Below are positions 48,476-60,713 of a stretch of 64,000 bases of DNA, in pieces. This stretch comes from Bigelowiella natans CCMP2755 (taxonomy: Eukaryota; Cercozoa; Chlorarachniophyceae): assembly GCA_000320545.1 (NCBI GenBank), contig ADNK01000313.1, positions 38,501 to 102,500 on the forward strand, written 5' to 3'. Each line of letters starts with the position of its first letter. Position 1 is the first letter of the stretch. The notes under the pieces were generated by a model. The model worked only from the letters and a program-made list of their open reading frames with translations, searched no databases and was not told where the DNA came from. Both the position numbers and the translations under genes were made by a program.

Positions 48476-51198
48476 TTTCTACAAAAGCGATTTCGATTGT
48501 GCTCAAATTATGATTAGCCAGCATGACCAGAAGTGCAGCACTGTTTGAATAAAGACTAGCGATCTCCATATCCTGTCATCAAATGATAGGCTTTATCTCA
48601 CAATTTATTCCTGTAGGGCTTGCGGCCTACTTCTTCCAGGTCACAGGCGGCATGGAGTTCGGACTTTAAACTCACGGCATAATGCATGTTCAAGCGACAG
48701 ATTACGTTCAACAAGCACATATTTAGGCAGAAATCGAAACCCACATGTTCGTTATCGTCATATTTATTTCACTCGCCCCTTGCTGCTTGTGTTTTGCGTT
48801 CGCCTGTGCTGCCTCGCGGCTTAAGCGGTGTGGATGATGCTGCAAAAGCCGTGTCATTGGTGCACACAGGTGATGGATGAAAGGTCAATGCTGTGTGTTT
48901 CAAGCATGCAATCACATGTAGCTGGACATGTGCACATGCATCTCACCATGCCCGCGCTGTCTAGCCATGTCAGTGCATTGTTGTGTGTGCGCTTTCTCAA
49001 ACACAACGCACGAAAGCGCGCTGGCTACATGGCGTCGACTGGGGCTGTCACCGAATGCACAACGAGGACAATGTGGGCTGCAGTCGTGCAACAAGCCATG
49101 GCAAGCAGCAATGCCAACAGATTTCGACAGATTTTCGGCTCATGCAACTGAGATCGACGTGATGTCACCACGTTGCACGCAACTGCGAAGTGAACAGCAC
49201 AGGTGCGCACGACCATGCAGGTGTAGCAAACCAGTGTGCCACTTGGGACAGAGGCGCTGTGACGCACTTTCCAACACTATGTGTCTTTGGCAATTTGTCA
49301 ATTCGGCAAATTGCAACATGCAATTGCAGTGCTAGTCACCATGAGTCATGGAGGCTGCATTGTCGCACGCAAGCAAAATCCCCGATGTTGTCAACAATGT
49401 GTTCAAATTGTCTCTGCTGCCTAGCAACATGTCAACGACAATGTGACTTGTGTTCACAATGTCAATGACAATGCAACTTGCATTTGTGCGACGTGTGTTT
49501 CAAAATCAATTGGTTCATCAAAGCACATTTTTGCAGGTGCATGCTGATGATGTTGAACAGACAGTGTCAATGAGAATCTCATGTTGTCAACAGCTAACAA
49601 TGTGTCATGTTGTTGACAACACATGTTCAGAACACATGCTGCTGCAATGCAACTGTGCAACACAGTGTCGACAGTGTGTGTTTTGAACTCATGGTGCACT
49701 CACGAAAACGACAAAATGTCAAATTGTCATGATGTTGTCACGACGCACGCATGGACATTGATGTCCATGTGCGTGTGAGCCGTCTACGACATGTGTGTCA
49801 CCCACTTCACATGTGCCTGCAGCCACACGTGTGCCAAACAATGGCGCCCACGTGTGCATGCATGCATCCATGTGTGCCATGTGTTGCTTGTCGTAGCAAC
49901 AGCTGAACCACGTGTGAACTGCATGCATTGCAGCTGCACTTGGCAATTTTCGGCACGTGTGTAGTGGCTTGTTTGGTGCATGTGTGGATGCGAACAGAGC
50001 ATGTGTGCTTTTCAAGTGCATGTGGTGTGCATGGGCACGTGTGTTCTTTGCGCGCACACGCACATGGACATTGATGTCCATGCACGCGTCAGCGTGCCCA
50101 GGTCACGCAGAAGGTGCAGCAAAAACGCACAGTGTGACCACAACCATGCAGAGCAGTGATGAACGAGGTGTGTCCACACTTCCCAGCTCCAGAGCTTTGA
50201 AGCCAGCTTGCGTGTTGCACTCGTCAGCAAACTGCAACGGCTTGCTAGCTTGGGCACCACTGGACCACAAAGAGCACAAGTTCAAAAGGAAGGAAACAGG
50301 TTGTGAGTTCTGGCCCAGTGTTCTTCAACGTCGCACGTCCTGCTCGCAATTGCGCTTTCAGGTTCACTTCCTGTCACCATCGCAATCATCGCAACGTGAT
50401 GGACACCACGCATCACTGTGTCCATTGAGTGTGACAAGCAATGAGCAAACGTTGTGAACAAACGTGATGGCCAACGGTGGACCACAAACAAACAAACATG
50501 GTGACACGATGAAAAACTGCACTTCCAAAAACGTTGGTGAACCAGCAGGATTCGAGAAAGAAAGAAACTTGACGATGGACAAGAGCGTGCTGATTTGATT
50601 GGAACAAGAACAAGAACAAGAACAAGAACAATGATGATGAACTGCACTTCCAAACGATGAACAATGAACAATGAACACTGGTGATGAACCAATCTTCCAA
50701 AGTGTTGCAAGACGTTTGCAGTGTGCGAACTGCAGTGCCTCGAACGCACTGGCTCGTGTGAGGACTGACTGGAGAACCAGAAGGTTTTTTTTCAAATGGG
50801 CGTCTAGCCATCACGGAACAACACAACTGATGGCGATCACGGAACAGCACAACTAACAGCGATGTGGCGGCGGCGCAAAGCGTCCACTCTGAGCAGGAAC
50901 TTCCTGAAGGCTGCAATGAACAATGAACAATGATGGCAAACTGCATTTCCAAAACGCTACGGTGATCCACGAACCCACTTTTGATCACCAAACTGACTAA
51001 ATGTGTTGACAATGTTGTGCTGTTTGTGAGCCACATCTGACGACGAATGAAAACGTGTTCTTTGAAAAAAATGATGAGGACATATCTTGAATTATTTGTC
51101 TAAATACGTGATCCCAAACACTCTCAGACACGATCAATCCAAGAAGAAAGGGGGCTGGGAAGGGGAGGACAAGCACAGCGTCATCGTTGTCATCATCA
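48476..51198. other. Intergenic repeat-like island
   Basis: From about 48,660 to 51,070 the sequence lacks microsatellites and is rich in CATGTG, TGTTGTCAACA, GCATGC and AACTGCACTTCCAAA words. The last recurs near 50,516, 50,638 and 50,939. A short (GAACAA)n tract lies at about 50,602-50,632. Large overlapping frames (50,282-50,749 and 50,413-51,036, minus) are simple-sequence artefacts. A pair of inverted 29-base arms lies at about 49,751 and 50,053. Confidence 0.5.
49748..50086. repeat. Possible small inverted-repeat element
   Basis: GCATGGACATTGATGTCCAT followed by GTGCGTGTG at about 49,749-49,779 reappears in inverted orientation at about 50,053-50,083 with few mismatches. The enclosed 340 bases have no coding content. 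This could be a MITE-like element, but no target duplication is evident. Confidence 0.35.
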
Positions 51199-52446
51199 AT
51201 GTCAATAGCCACCTGCCTACCTCTACTTGTCATCTCGCTTCTGCAGACCATCTCACACGCGAGAACGGACACGATGATGGCTTGCCAGGCTCCGGGGCAA
51301 TGTAGTGTCGACGAACCCGAAACAACCCATCTCTCACCACCTCAAGCCTCTCCATATGCAGATTATATCCTTAAACAGCCAAGAGAAAACGCACGAGAGA
51401 GGCCTATGTCAGCAAAGTTCGTGAATCTTCTCGATGAGCCAGTCCACCAGTACTGGGATGATGGGTCACAAGAGGGAAAGTTTCAGGGGGGCATTATGCC
51501 TGGGGAGACAACACACGGGACCTACAGCACTCATGTATTTTTCTTCAAGCGGAAATCAAGTGGAGAGGAAGTTGCTCGGTACGCGATGAATTATGACATC
51601 CCAATGTATATAATACATGGAAATGACCCAAAGATCCTAAACTCGGAAAAGTATGAGGCGTACCAAAAGGAACTCCAATTTCTCCTCAAGTATCGAAAAG
51701 AAAAGGGGCAGCCTTGGCTATCTATTTACCCGCGAGATCCACCAGTTCTGAAAATTTGGGAAGCAATTTCTGTAGGACAGCAGCACGCGGTCGAATCTAA
51801 TTGGGGCCATTGGGATGGCTCTACATTCAAAGATCACTTCGATGCTAAGTTGGTGGCATTGGCACAAAAACCAAAGGTATTTCTGATCGAGAATCTCATC
51901 TCAGAGGCTGAGTGTGAGCACATCATTGATCTAGCTCGAAGTCGTGTTGCGAAGTCGGTAATTGGAGTCTCCGCTGAGGCTTTCACAGATGAAACACGGA
52001 CGAGTAGAACAGGGTGGATTTACAGGCACGAATCACCCTATATGGAACGCATGTTTAAACGTTTTGCTGACGTTCTTGGCATGACCTCTGAGCAGCTACA
52101 GACAACCAGAAATGCGGAGCCTTTGCAGGTGGTACATTATGCCACGAACCAGCACTACTACAACCACTTCGACTTCTTTGCCACAGGCTCGAATAAGTAT
52201 CGCTTTTCCACTCTCCTTATGTACCTCAACAATGCTACGAGTCCTAAAGCTGGGGGTGGGACTGGATTCCCGAAGGCTTTCGGAGGTAAAGGGCTCAAGG
52301 TGCGACCACCACGTGGATCTGGACTTCTCTTCTATTCAATGCTTGAGGATGGCAACTGTGATGAATATTCTGAGCATACTGGTCTCCATGTGCTGGAAGG
52401 TGAGAAATGGGTAGCGAACTTATGGATATGGGACCCCAACCGATGA
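51199..52446 (+). CDS. Prolyl 4-hydroxylase-like 2OG-Fe(II) oxygenase with VHL-beta-like N-terminus
   Basis: Uses 2-oxoglutarate, O2 and Fe(II) to hydroxylate proline, most likely in the secretory pathway. Single exon of 415 codons. The start at 51,199 gives a signal-peptide-like MSIATCLPLLVISLLQTISH. Residues about 70-150 read FVNLLDEPVHQYWDD, MPGETTHGTYSTHVFFF and YAMNYDIPMYI, the strand pattern of the VHL beta domain. The catalytic domain begins at FLIENLISEAECEHIIDLAR. The iron ligands are His and Asp in YYNHFDFF and the distal His in EHTGLHVLEGEKW, with the 2OG-binding Lys in GEKW. SRTGWIYRHESP and GGGTGFPKAFGG match the P4H family. All neighbours are intron-rich, so the lack of introns is notable. 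It sits beside the 48.5-51.1 kb island. Confidence 0.9.
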   Translation: MSIATCLPLLVISLLQTISHARTDTMMACQAPGQCSVDEPETTHLSPPQASPYADYILKQPRENARERPMSAKFVNLLDEPVHQYWDDGSQEGKFQGGIMPGETTHGTYSTHVFFFKRKSSGEEVARYAMNYDIPMYIIHGNDPKILNSEKYEAYQKELQFLLKYRKEKGQPWLSIYPRDPPVLKIWEAISVGQQHAVESNWGHWDGSTFKDHFDAKLVALAQKPKVFLIENLISEAECEHIIDLARSRVAKSVIGVSAEAFTDETRTSRTGWIYRHESPYMERMFKRFADVLGMTSEQLQTTRNAEPLQVVHYATNQHYYNHFDFFATGSNKYRFSTLLMYLNNATSPKAGGGTGFPKAFGGKGLKVRPPRGSGLLFYSMLEDGNCDEYSEHTGLHVLEGEKWVANLWIWDPNR

Positions 52447-53720
52447 TGAACACTGAAGAAATGAAGGCAGAATACGTCTCCATAAAATTGGAATCACATT
52501 TTTACTTGACATTATTGTTGTTACTTTTAAGTACACTGAAGGAAAACAAATGTACATGCTTGTTTGATGATGTCGGATGCTTGATAGGATGAGCAGAGTA
52601 GTAGCTAAAGAACAACTGCTATGAATTACTACAAATTCATCTCAGAAATGAAGTGAATGGTGCTTCCATGCTATCGTGTAGAAGATAATTAAACACAACT
52701 CTAGAACTGTGTGATCGCCATTGATCCAGACATGCGACACATGCTGGTCGCCGCTCAACAATTGTAGCACACATTATGTCAAATGACACATCGACGCCAG
52801 CGTGCGCATGCGTGATGCATCATGCACTAGTATTGCATTTACAGTGCATCGTGCGCAACCATGCATGGGCAGTATTATGCGCATGGATCGACTAGCTAGA
52901 TTACTGCGTTTACACCACAAATTATGGATTATCCAAAATTTAGGATCCTGAATAGGAAGAAGCTAATAGGATTTTCGACGTGATGATTTTGGAACGGGAA
53001 ATTGCAAAAGCAGCACAATGAAGACTTGTCGCAGTGTGAGGGAGGAGCCAGAGCCTTGTTTATTCAGCAATTTGTGTGTCAGACAATCATCCGAGAAACA
53101 TCATGCAAGGACGTTTTTCTTCACATGCCACCTCGATGCGATTCTCAGCGATGCCGCAAATCGTTCAGAACTAGCTAGCTAGAGCAGGCATGCTCACAAC
53201 TGTGCTAGCATGTGTCTGTATGGGGCGGTGCCTTGCCTGATGTGCGTGCACAAAAGGATGGACGAATGTGCAAATGGACACTAGCTCGCGGTGTGCATGA
53301 TCAGGCGTGCACTATGCACGATCGAACATGCCTGACACTTGCCCCGCTAGCACGTCCACTACTGAGTCCAGAAGTCCATGCATGGAGCTTGCACACCTCT
53401 TGAACCTTGCACCTGGTCGTTTCCGTGCGCACACGTGCTTGAGCTAGCATGCACGCTGCGTGCACGTTTGAACATGGTTTGTGATCCCATCTTGCTGGCA
53501 TGCATCGCGCTTGCTTGCTGCTTGCGTTACGCTATTTTAAACAAATCACATACCTTGCTGCTGCCATGCTTGCTTGCTGTATGACGCAGGAGATGCATGT
53601 AATAAGCATGATTCTCATCATCTATATGAATAACTCACTCGTTCCATCTAGCATTCCTAACTAATCGGTGAATTTATGCCTGTCGTCTCGCGTAGAAAAT
53701 GCGGTGCCTCTATCTATCTT
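52447..53720. other. Intergenic, with a CATG-rich island
   Basis: Contains the 3' region of the hydroxylase gene and, from about 52,690 to 53,600, another island with CTAGCTAG, GCATGC and TGCATGCATGG words. A frame at 53,212-53,403 has no recognisable motif. Confidence 0.45.
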
Positions 53721-54298
53721 TTATCCTGTCCTGAGTATGCCAGCTGCCATGAGCATCTCAAGTTTCTCTGCGATTCCAGGGTCTGCAAGCGCTCTCTGCG
53801 TGGCTGAAGGATCGTCCTTCATTTGGCTGAGGACTTTCTGGATAATGGGGTCGCTCGTAATGGCTCGGATTTCGGGGTCCTTCTGAGCCTCCTCGATGCG
53901 TTTTTTGTCCACCTCTCCACTGTTGCCCATCTTTGTATTATTATTAATATTAATAATAATAAATAATAATAATAATTAATAATAATAATATTTGTAAGGA
54001 TGATGATGATGATTATCAGGATTAGGAGGAATAGGGTGATGATTGGGGTGATGATGCATACGCAGGAGAAGAACAAGGATAGTGGTTATTCTTCAACAAC
54101 ACAACCTGCACTGCATACATAACTTGACGCTTGAGATCTGAAAGTTCCTTCAGCTCCTTCTCACCGGGATTTTTCTTCAACCCTGTGTTGACAGCCTTTA
54201 GAGCCTTATGGTAGCGCTTTAAGAACATCTCAATTTTCGCCTGTTAGGAGGGAGAGGGCAAGAGAATGAATTCACTCCAGAGTTTATGTGCGCTTTTA

Positions 54299-54332
<34 letters not shown>

Positions 54333-56128
54333 ATCTCCCATTCTCTCTCGACTTCACCTTACGGATGTAGATCTTAACAAAGTCAGGAGCCATAGCCATG
54401 CACACTTCGCAATCGCTGACGGCATTGTTCCAGTCCATGATCTTGGAGTATGTGAATGCGCGGTTGCTGTAAGCCTTGTAGTTTTTGGGGTCTCGTTTGA
54501 GCGCCTCCGAGAACTCTTCTATTGCACCACGCCACTTCTTCTCGCCAAATAGCTGCCTCCCTTTCGCCATATGTTCCTGGGACTTCTCGGGATCGATGTA
54601 GTTCTTTTTCTTGACCTTCTCCATGTATTCCTTGGTCTGTCGGAGCAGTCGGTCCGCTAGTGCGGAGTAGTCTTCCATCAACGACTTTTGGTAGTAGTCG
54701 CACGCCTTCGCGTGATCACCCTTCTTGCTGTAGCACTTGCCGGTTTTGGTGAGGATCTTTGCCTTTTCTTTGTAGTCAGCATTGTGCGCGTCGGCAAGCT
54801 TGAACGCTTCCTCACATATCTTAGCGAATAAAACAGGGGAAGGGGGGGAGAGCATAAATTGCGGGGGAGGATGAGGAGGATGAGGAGGATGAGGAGGAGT
54901 ACGAGCGGGGATGATGAAGGAAGCAGAGGAAAGCAGCATGGAGGAGGCGATGACTGCTTCGACTCGATGTCTACGGCGAATTAGTTACACTCCCTACAGA
55001 ATCCTAACCCCACGCCCTTTCTCTTTCTCTACCCCTCATAACGATTACTTTACCTTGAGGGCTTGATCGAAGTCCTTCATCGTCATGTACACGGATGCCT
55101 TATTGCTCAAATATGTGCAATTTGTCGGATCGATTTCAAGAGCTTTCTCGTAGCAACCGAGCGCTTCCTCATATCTAATAAAACGAGGCAGTGTGAGGCA
55201 TTATTTATACAATGAGACGAGAGGCGGAGGAGCTACGATTGCAAGCGGATGGGGTGGGGGGGGGGCAATAAAGATGAATCAATCAGACTACTTTCGCTTT
55301 TTGTAGAACTCATTTCCTTTTTTCTTTTCCTCATCTGCCTGCTTCTTAATTTCTTGCGATTTCTTCTCATTTTCAGTGAGTTCTGGCTCTGGCTCTGGCT
55401 CTGGCTCTGGCTTGGCAGCAGGTTTGGGTTGTTCACTGGGAACCTCGGCCGACGAGGACGACGGGGCCGATCTGCAGATCTGCAAACAGAAGTTGTGGAT
55501 CAGAATTTATAGTATTTCTACAGCATCTCTACCGTTCTCCCCCCCCCCCCCCAATTCCTTTTCTCTGGTGAAAGCTAGTGTATCATACCCATCTTCTGGC
55601 GCTCCCTCCGGGCCACCAAAGTTCATCCCCCCCCCGAGCAGAACGTTGAGGCACTTGCTAATTTTTGGGTCTTTGAGTAGCGATGGGTCGGAGAAGGGAT
55701 TTGGACTGTTCTGTAGGCGTTGAAGCTTTTCTCGTGTCTCCGGCTCGTCAATGTAAGCCTTTGTCTCAGGATTCATTGCAAGTTTCGCCCACATGCCATC
55801 AAATATCTTTGCGAACATATTTTGCATATTTGCCATTGGATTTCCCATTGCTGGTTCTGACGGTTTTGAACAATAGCACAGCATCAGCGGTAGCAGCAGC
55901 TAACGGGAAAAACACCTCACGTCACACACAACGACTCATGGTTTTTAATATCTCTTTCATCGCCCCACAGGCCGCAAGACGGGTGTTACATGAGTTCAGA
56001 GTATCGATTCAATATCATCGCCGTCGATCAACCTTTTCTGCTCTCCACAACTCTCAGGCCTGCCTCGAGCTGTTTCTTCGTAGAAGCGTCAGGATTCTTT
56101 GAGAGACCTTGAGTGTATGTGCGTGCGT

Positions 56129-56187
<59 letters not shown>

Positions 56188-56743
56188 GGGGGGGGGGGGG
56201 GGGACTAGCGTTCGCTGCCGCGTGCCTGCAGAATGTGCTACGATGTATCATATACCGTCTGAGTACGCCTTATGGGCCTCGTCAAGGCTCGATTGCTCAA
56301 GAAGAGCATTACCCTTTCGTACGTAGCCCTTTGCCCAGTCAGGCTGTAGCTTAATGCAAGTTTCCGCATCCTCGATGGCCTGAGAAGGGGTGAGAATTGC
56401 TTTACTAAGGTGGGTTTTACCGATGCCACTTCCATGAAGTATATGAATTTGACCCTCCGTTAAACCTTATCCATAGCCTTCTCCCCACCCCCGAGACCAA
56501 ACTTCCATCTACCTTGGAATAATCCTTGCATTTCAGGTATGCAACCGAACGGTTCCTACCAATAAGAATTATTTGTACGTACAGATGACGTTTACATAGT
56601 TGACTTGTTTTCAACTCATTCAACTACCCGTATAGAGAGGTATTTTTCGAATCTAGTTCGATCGCCTTCGTGAACATTTTCACGGCCTCTTTGAAGTCCT
56701 TTTTCTTGAAGGCCAAACCACCAGCTTTCTTAAACGCTTCCAT
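53721..56743 (-). CDS. STIP1: STIP1/Hop (Sti1) Hsp70-Hsp90 co-chaperone
   Basis: Scaffold that links Hsp70 to Hsp90 during client transfer in the cytosol. Exons on the minus strand start at the ATG at 56,743 (MEAFKKAGGLAFKKKDFKEA), followed by NRSVAYLKCKDYSK (about 56,557), AIEDAETCIKLQPDWAKGYV (about 56,380), NPDASTKKQLEAGLRVVES (about 56,100), the DP1 segment MWAKLAMNPETKAYI (about 55,860-55,590), a linker with (PE)n, GNEFYKKRK and YEEALGCYEKALEIDP (TPR2A, about 55,490-55,065), TPR2A/2B (about 54,830-54,363: SQEHMAKGRQLFGEKKWRGA, NRAFTYSKIMDW), about 54,240-54,107, and DP2 (DPEIRAITSDPIIQKVLSQM, IAEKLEMLMAAGI) ending at 53,721. All three TPR blocks and both DP domains are present in the usual order. 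Confidence 0.93.
56127..56203. repeat. (GA)n followed by poly-G in a STIP1 intron
   Basis: (AG)n from about 56,131 to 56,184, then a run of about 17 G. On the gene strand this is C-run then (CT)n, which lies between two STIP1 exons and could act as part of the polypyrimidine tract. Confidence 0.9.
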
Positions 56744-57660
56744 TGTCTATCAAGTTTTAGCCGTCTGGACAATGAAAGAGAGACGATAAACAAGACGTCG
56801 TAGCAAAACGGAGGGGGATGATGAGTGAAACATATCGTGTAGTGAAGAAGAATCCATTGGAGGTGGAGAAAATCGAAAGAAGGGCGAGGAAAATAAGTAA
56901 AGAGCACGTTTTAAAATTTGTTGGAAAATGTGTTGACATATTCGTTGGAAACGTGTTGAGACGGAAACCTAGATCCGAGTCTTTACCATGTGAATCATGC
57001 CGCACAGGACTAGCAATGATTCGGTCAAAGGTCGGATCAATAACGTTCCATACCAATCACAACATAAAGCCCAATTTCTGCAAAAAAATTGCATAGATGC
57101 TTGCAGATCTGCGCGCATATTTTATCCTTTTGTGAGGCCCCTCCTGCCCAACCCCGTTGCGCTCTTAACGAAGAAGCAAACCTATCGGATTCTGTGAGTG
57201 CGCCTGCGCTAGACCTACGACAACGCATCGCGAATTCGCAGCTTGAGCCCATTAGCGGTCATTCCAATTTTGCGACATAGAATATTACAATTTTTATATC
57301 GAAAGTAAACGGCGTCCAGAGGTAGGATCTCCGCGGTGTTTCGCGCAGGCGGAAGTTGGCCAGTTTTTTTCGAGAAACATTTCTCTTTCGAGAAGATTTC
57401 GGGAATTTCCATGAATTACCAATTTCCTGATTTCCTGTCCTGATTTCCAGGATTTCCTTCGGACAGCCAGAAGCTATGTCAGGAGCCTTTAAGACTTCCA
57501 GCTTCAAGTCGTACTTATATAACGGATCAAAGATCCGTCTCCTGATTGTCTGTCGTCGTACGGAAATGCCATGCCATTGCAGCATCTTGTCGCTCGTGGA
57601 TATATTTTCCACAAATCAAAGTTGGAGAGGGGGAGCCAGCCCCTGCTTTGGTTGCCTAGC
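56744..57660. promoter_or_regulatory. Divergent promoter region between STIP1 and the CDF gene
   Basis: About 920 bases between the STIP1 start (minus) and the transporter start (plus). Open frames on both strands (for example 57,259-57,612 minus) show no recognisable motif and are taken as chance. There are no long microsatellites, unusual for this window. GC-rich CGCGAATTCGCAG-type sequence lies near 57,230. A paired heat-shock-type GAA/TTC cluster (TTTCTCTTTCGAGAAGATTTCG near 57,380) is suggestive but not clearly an HSE. Confidence 0.35.
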
Positions 57661-59594
57661 ATGTCAGAGGAAAGTAAAGACGTGCAGATGCAAAATCTTG
57701 GGCTCATTCAAGCTAGCCAAGATGCTAGCCAAGATGTGAAGGACGGTACAGGAGGAACTATGGAAGCGAAACGGCGCACCCCGGCTGAGAGCAAGAATGC
57801 ACCAACGCCTTCCAGTATCGAGTTCAAGTCGCAGGGGGGAGGTACCTGGGCTCTCGACTACGAGAAAATAAAATCTGTCCGTGTTGCCAACAAAAACATG
57901 AAAAACATAAAAAGCAAGAAGCTGCGAAACTTCTACAAGAACCAAAACACATTGATTGACAATATGATGAGCAACCTCCAATCTAGTTACCGAGACTTGG
58001 ACGACGCGACAAATAATGATGAAAAAAAGGGCATCATTGCATCATCACCTGACCCTGAAGCTTCCGAACAGTACCATCATACTGAAGAAACTAGTCAATT
58101 GGAGCAATTTGGGGTGACGGGGTCTCTCGTTCTTAATATCATTTTGTTCGTTTTGAAGCTCTTTGCTGCTGTGGCCACGGGATCTTTAACGATCATTGCT
58201 TCCGCAATTGACTCCGCTCTTGATCTGGCCTCGGGATATGTCCTTTATCTCGTGCATAAGCTCATCTCCAGCTCCGACCCGTACAAGTATCCTCAAGGTG
58301 TGTGAAATGAAAAAATCCACAACTGTATGCGCCTTATTGGTACGACGAACCGAGAGATGTCCAATCATGTGCAGCAGCAGCAGCATCACCGTTACTGAAG
58401 CAATTGATTATTTTTCAAGGAAGGAAACGTTTGGAGCCTGTAGGAATCGTGATATTCGCTTGCATCATGAGCCTTGCTGCAGTGCAGGTTGTAGTCTGTC
58501 AAGATTTAGCGATGATGGCATAAGAACAACAAAGAGGAGGATGATGACGCTCATGCAACGATGATATTTTTTGGGGTGGCACAAACACACCTACCGCTTC
58601 TGACGTATACAGGTTGTTCTCGAGGGATTTCGAGTAATAGTTGAGGGTTTTTTATCGGAGCCACCGGAGATCGAGATCGGGGCGTTTGGATTCAGCGTAT
58701 TGACCGTGACAATTGTGACCAAAGTTCTCATGTAGGTGGCCCGTTTCTCTGAATGGAAGAAGGGGGGGAGTGGGGGGAGTTTGGGAGATGATGTGAGATG
58801 AAAATGCATGATTAAATAGCTTAAATGGGGAGATATTCAATTCCACGAGGATGTTGTCTCTGCGATACGTACTTGTAAAGCCGCAAGGCAACCAGTTAAA
58901 AGCATTATCATGTCAGAATTTCCTGAAATATTCCTCTTCCATGTTGAACATATAATGCCAAACGCACAATCGAAGGAGGTAGGGGGATAGAGTGGAGGCA
59001 GTCTCTGTTTTTCTGTTGGTGGTGGTGATGCTGTACATACGCATATGACTTGGATCCACACCATCATCATCATCCATCATCATCATCATCGTCATCATCA
59101 TCATCATTATCATCTACAACAACTCCTTCGTCGTGATCGAACCATTTTCATGCTTATCATTTTCTTACTTACCACCATGCAGGTACTTGATATGCAAGTG
59201 GATTTCACAACAAGTGAATTCAGCTTCAGTAGAAACGTACGGTCAGGATCATCTCAATGATTCCCTGACCAATACGGTGGGGATTGTGGCGGTGATCTTT
59301 GCCACGTTGTTTCCGGTTGGTTCAATTTTCGCTTTCCCCCGCTTCTAGAGAAAATCGCGTGAATGATGGCCAGAGATTGTGAGAATATTCAATACGACAA
59401 CGCCGATTACTTGTGCTCTTCTGCGAAATTTGTTGGCCACGTCGAGGGGCAGAAGTGTGTCATTGCGACATCTGCTGCGTCCTCTGACCTATCGAAAGCA
59501 TAGATTGTAGTGTGATACCAACTTCGAGCTACAGAGCAAGACGTTTCTTTTTTTGAACAGTGATGCGTATGCGTGCGTTTGTATATTTGTGTAT

Positions 59595-59664
<70 letters not shown>

Positions 59665-60387
59665 GGGGGGTGGGGGGGGAAAGGGGATATTTATTAATTA
59701 ATTTTAAGTTTAGCATCCATACGCCGCTTCATCCTATTTTTCCAAAGCACAAAAAAAATACACGAAACAACGACCGATTATGGTGGTCACGTAGACATTG
59801 TGGTTCTTGGACGCTCTGGGGGGAATCCTCATCTCCCTATGGGTCATTTATTCATGGTCGGATGCGGTGAGTAAGCAAATACAACAGCAACTGCGCTATT
59901 TTCAGCTACACGTCCGAACACACGAGCGTACTGCCAACTGATCGCACTCACTCGATGTTGCACGTTCTTTCTCTCCTTCACCCTCCCCGCCCCTTCACCA
60001 TTGGTGATCCGAAATCCAACTACAACAAAAAGGCAAAGGAGCAAATCCAACATCTGACCGGCAAGACGGCCGACCCCCTCCTCTTACAGCATATAACACA
60101 CAGAGCGTTCTGCCACCACACCAGCATTGAGAAGGTGGACACTGTGCGGGCCTATCACTTCGGAGAAGGGTTCCTTGTGGAGGTAGTACTACTAGCGCAG
60201 ACATCGGAAGACAATCGATACAAATGGAAGAAGAAGGAAAAAAAGTCGGAGAGAGACTTAGCGCCACGCCTTCGAACATCGATGATGCGCTGAAACAGTG
60301 GAAGGGGGATTTAGTAGTCAGTCAGCGTCAGTCGGTGAGGATAATTGGTGGATGGCATGGATGAGTTGTAGGAAGCCGTCCGAAGAA

Positions 60388-60428
<41 letters not shown>

Positions 60429-60713
60429 ATTGTTACGTATTGAATTGTGCTGCTTGCACACACTACAGGTCGACATTGTCATGGATAAGAACACCCCTCT
60501 TCAGGTGATAGCAACACCAATACGAAAACAAAGACACATGCTTTCGTTGGTACGCCATTGAAGTTGCTACTGTACATATTTTGTGCCCCATATCTGATTT
60601 AGGAGTCCCACGACGTTGGCGAGGCGTTGCAGATCAAGCTGGAAGAGATGGAGGAGGTGGAACGTGCGTTCGTGCACATTGACTACGAATGGGATCACTC
60701 GCCTGAGCACTAG
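57661..60713 (+). CDS. Cation diffusion facilitator (Zn/Mn transporter, MTP type)
   Basis: Proton-coupled efflux of divalent metals into an organelle or out of the cell. Exons 57661-58297, 58420-58487, 58613-58731, 59183-59315, 59795-59866, 60033-60182, 60469-60504, 60603-60713; all phases agree. The hydrophilic N-terminus contains [14 protein letters not shown], typical of plant-type MTP8-11. TM region 1-2: [20 protein letters not shown] with the D-x-x-x-D metal site ([12 protein letters not shown]). Then [40 protein letters not shown] with the H/N-D-x-x-x-D half of the site, and [19 protein letters not shown]. The C-terminal domain reads [45 protein letters not shown] and [13 protein letters not shown]. 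An upstream ATG at 57,571 is possible but its added peptide looks non-coding. Confidence 0.93.

Noticed and set aside
50413-51036. Long minus-strand open frames (207, 155 and 143 codons) at 50.3-51.0 kb
   Set aside because: They overlap in different frames, consist of repeated simple words and phrases such as FLFLFLF, and match no family. They lie in the repeat-like island.
57259-57612. 117-codon minus-strand frame in the STIP1/CDF spacer
   Set aside because: No recognisable motif, no splice partners and no similarity to either neighbour. Considered chance.
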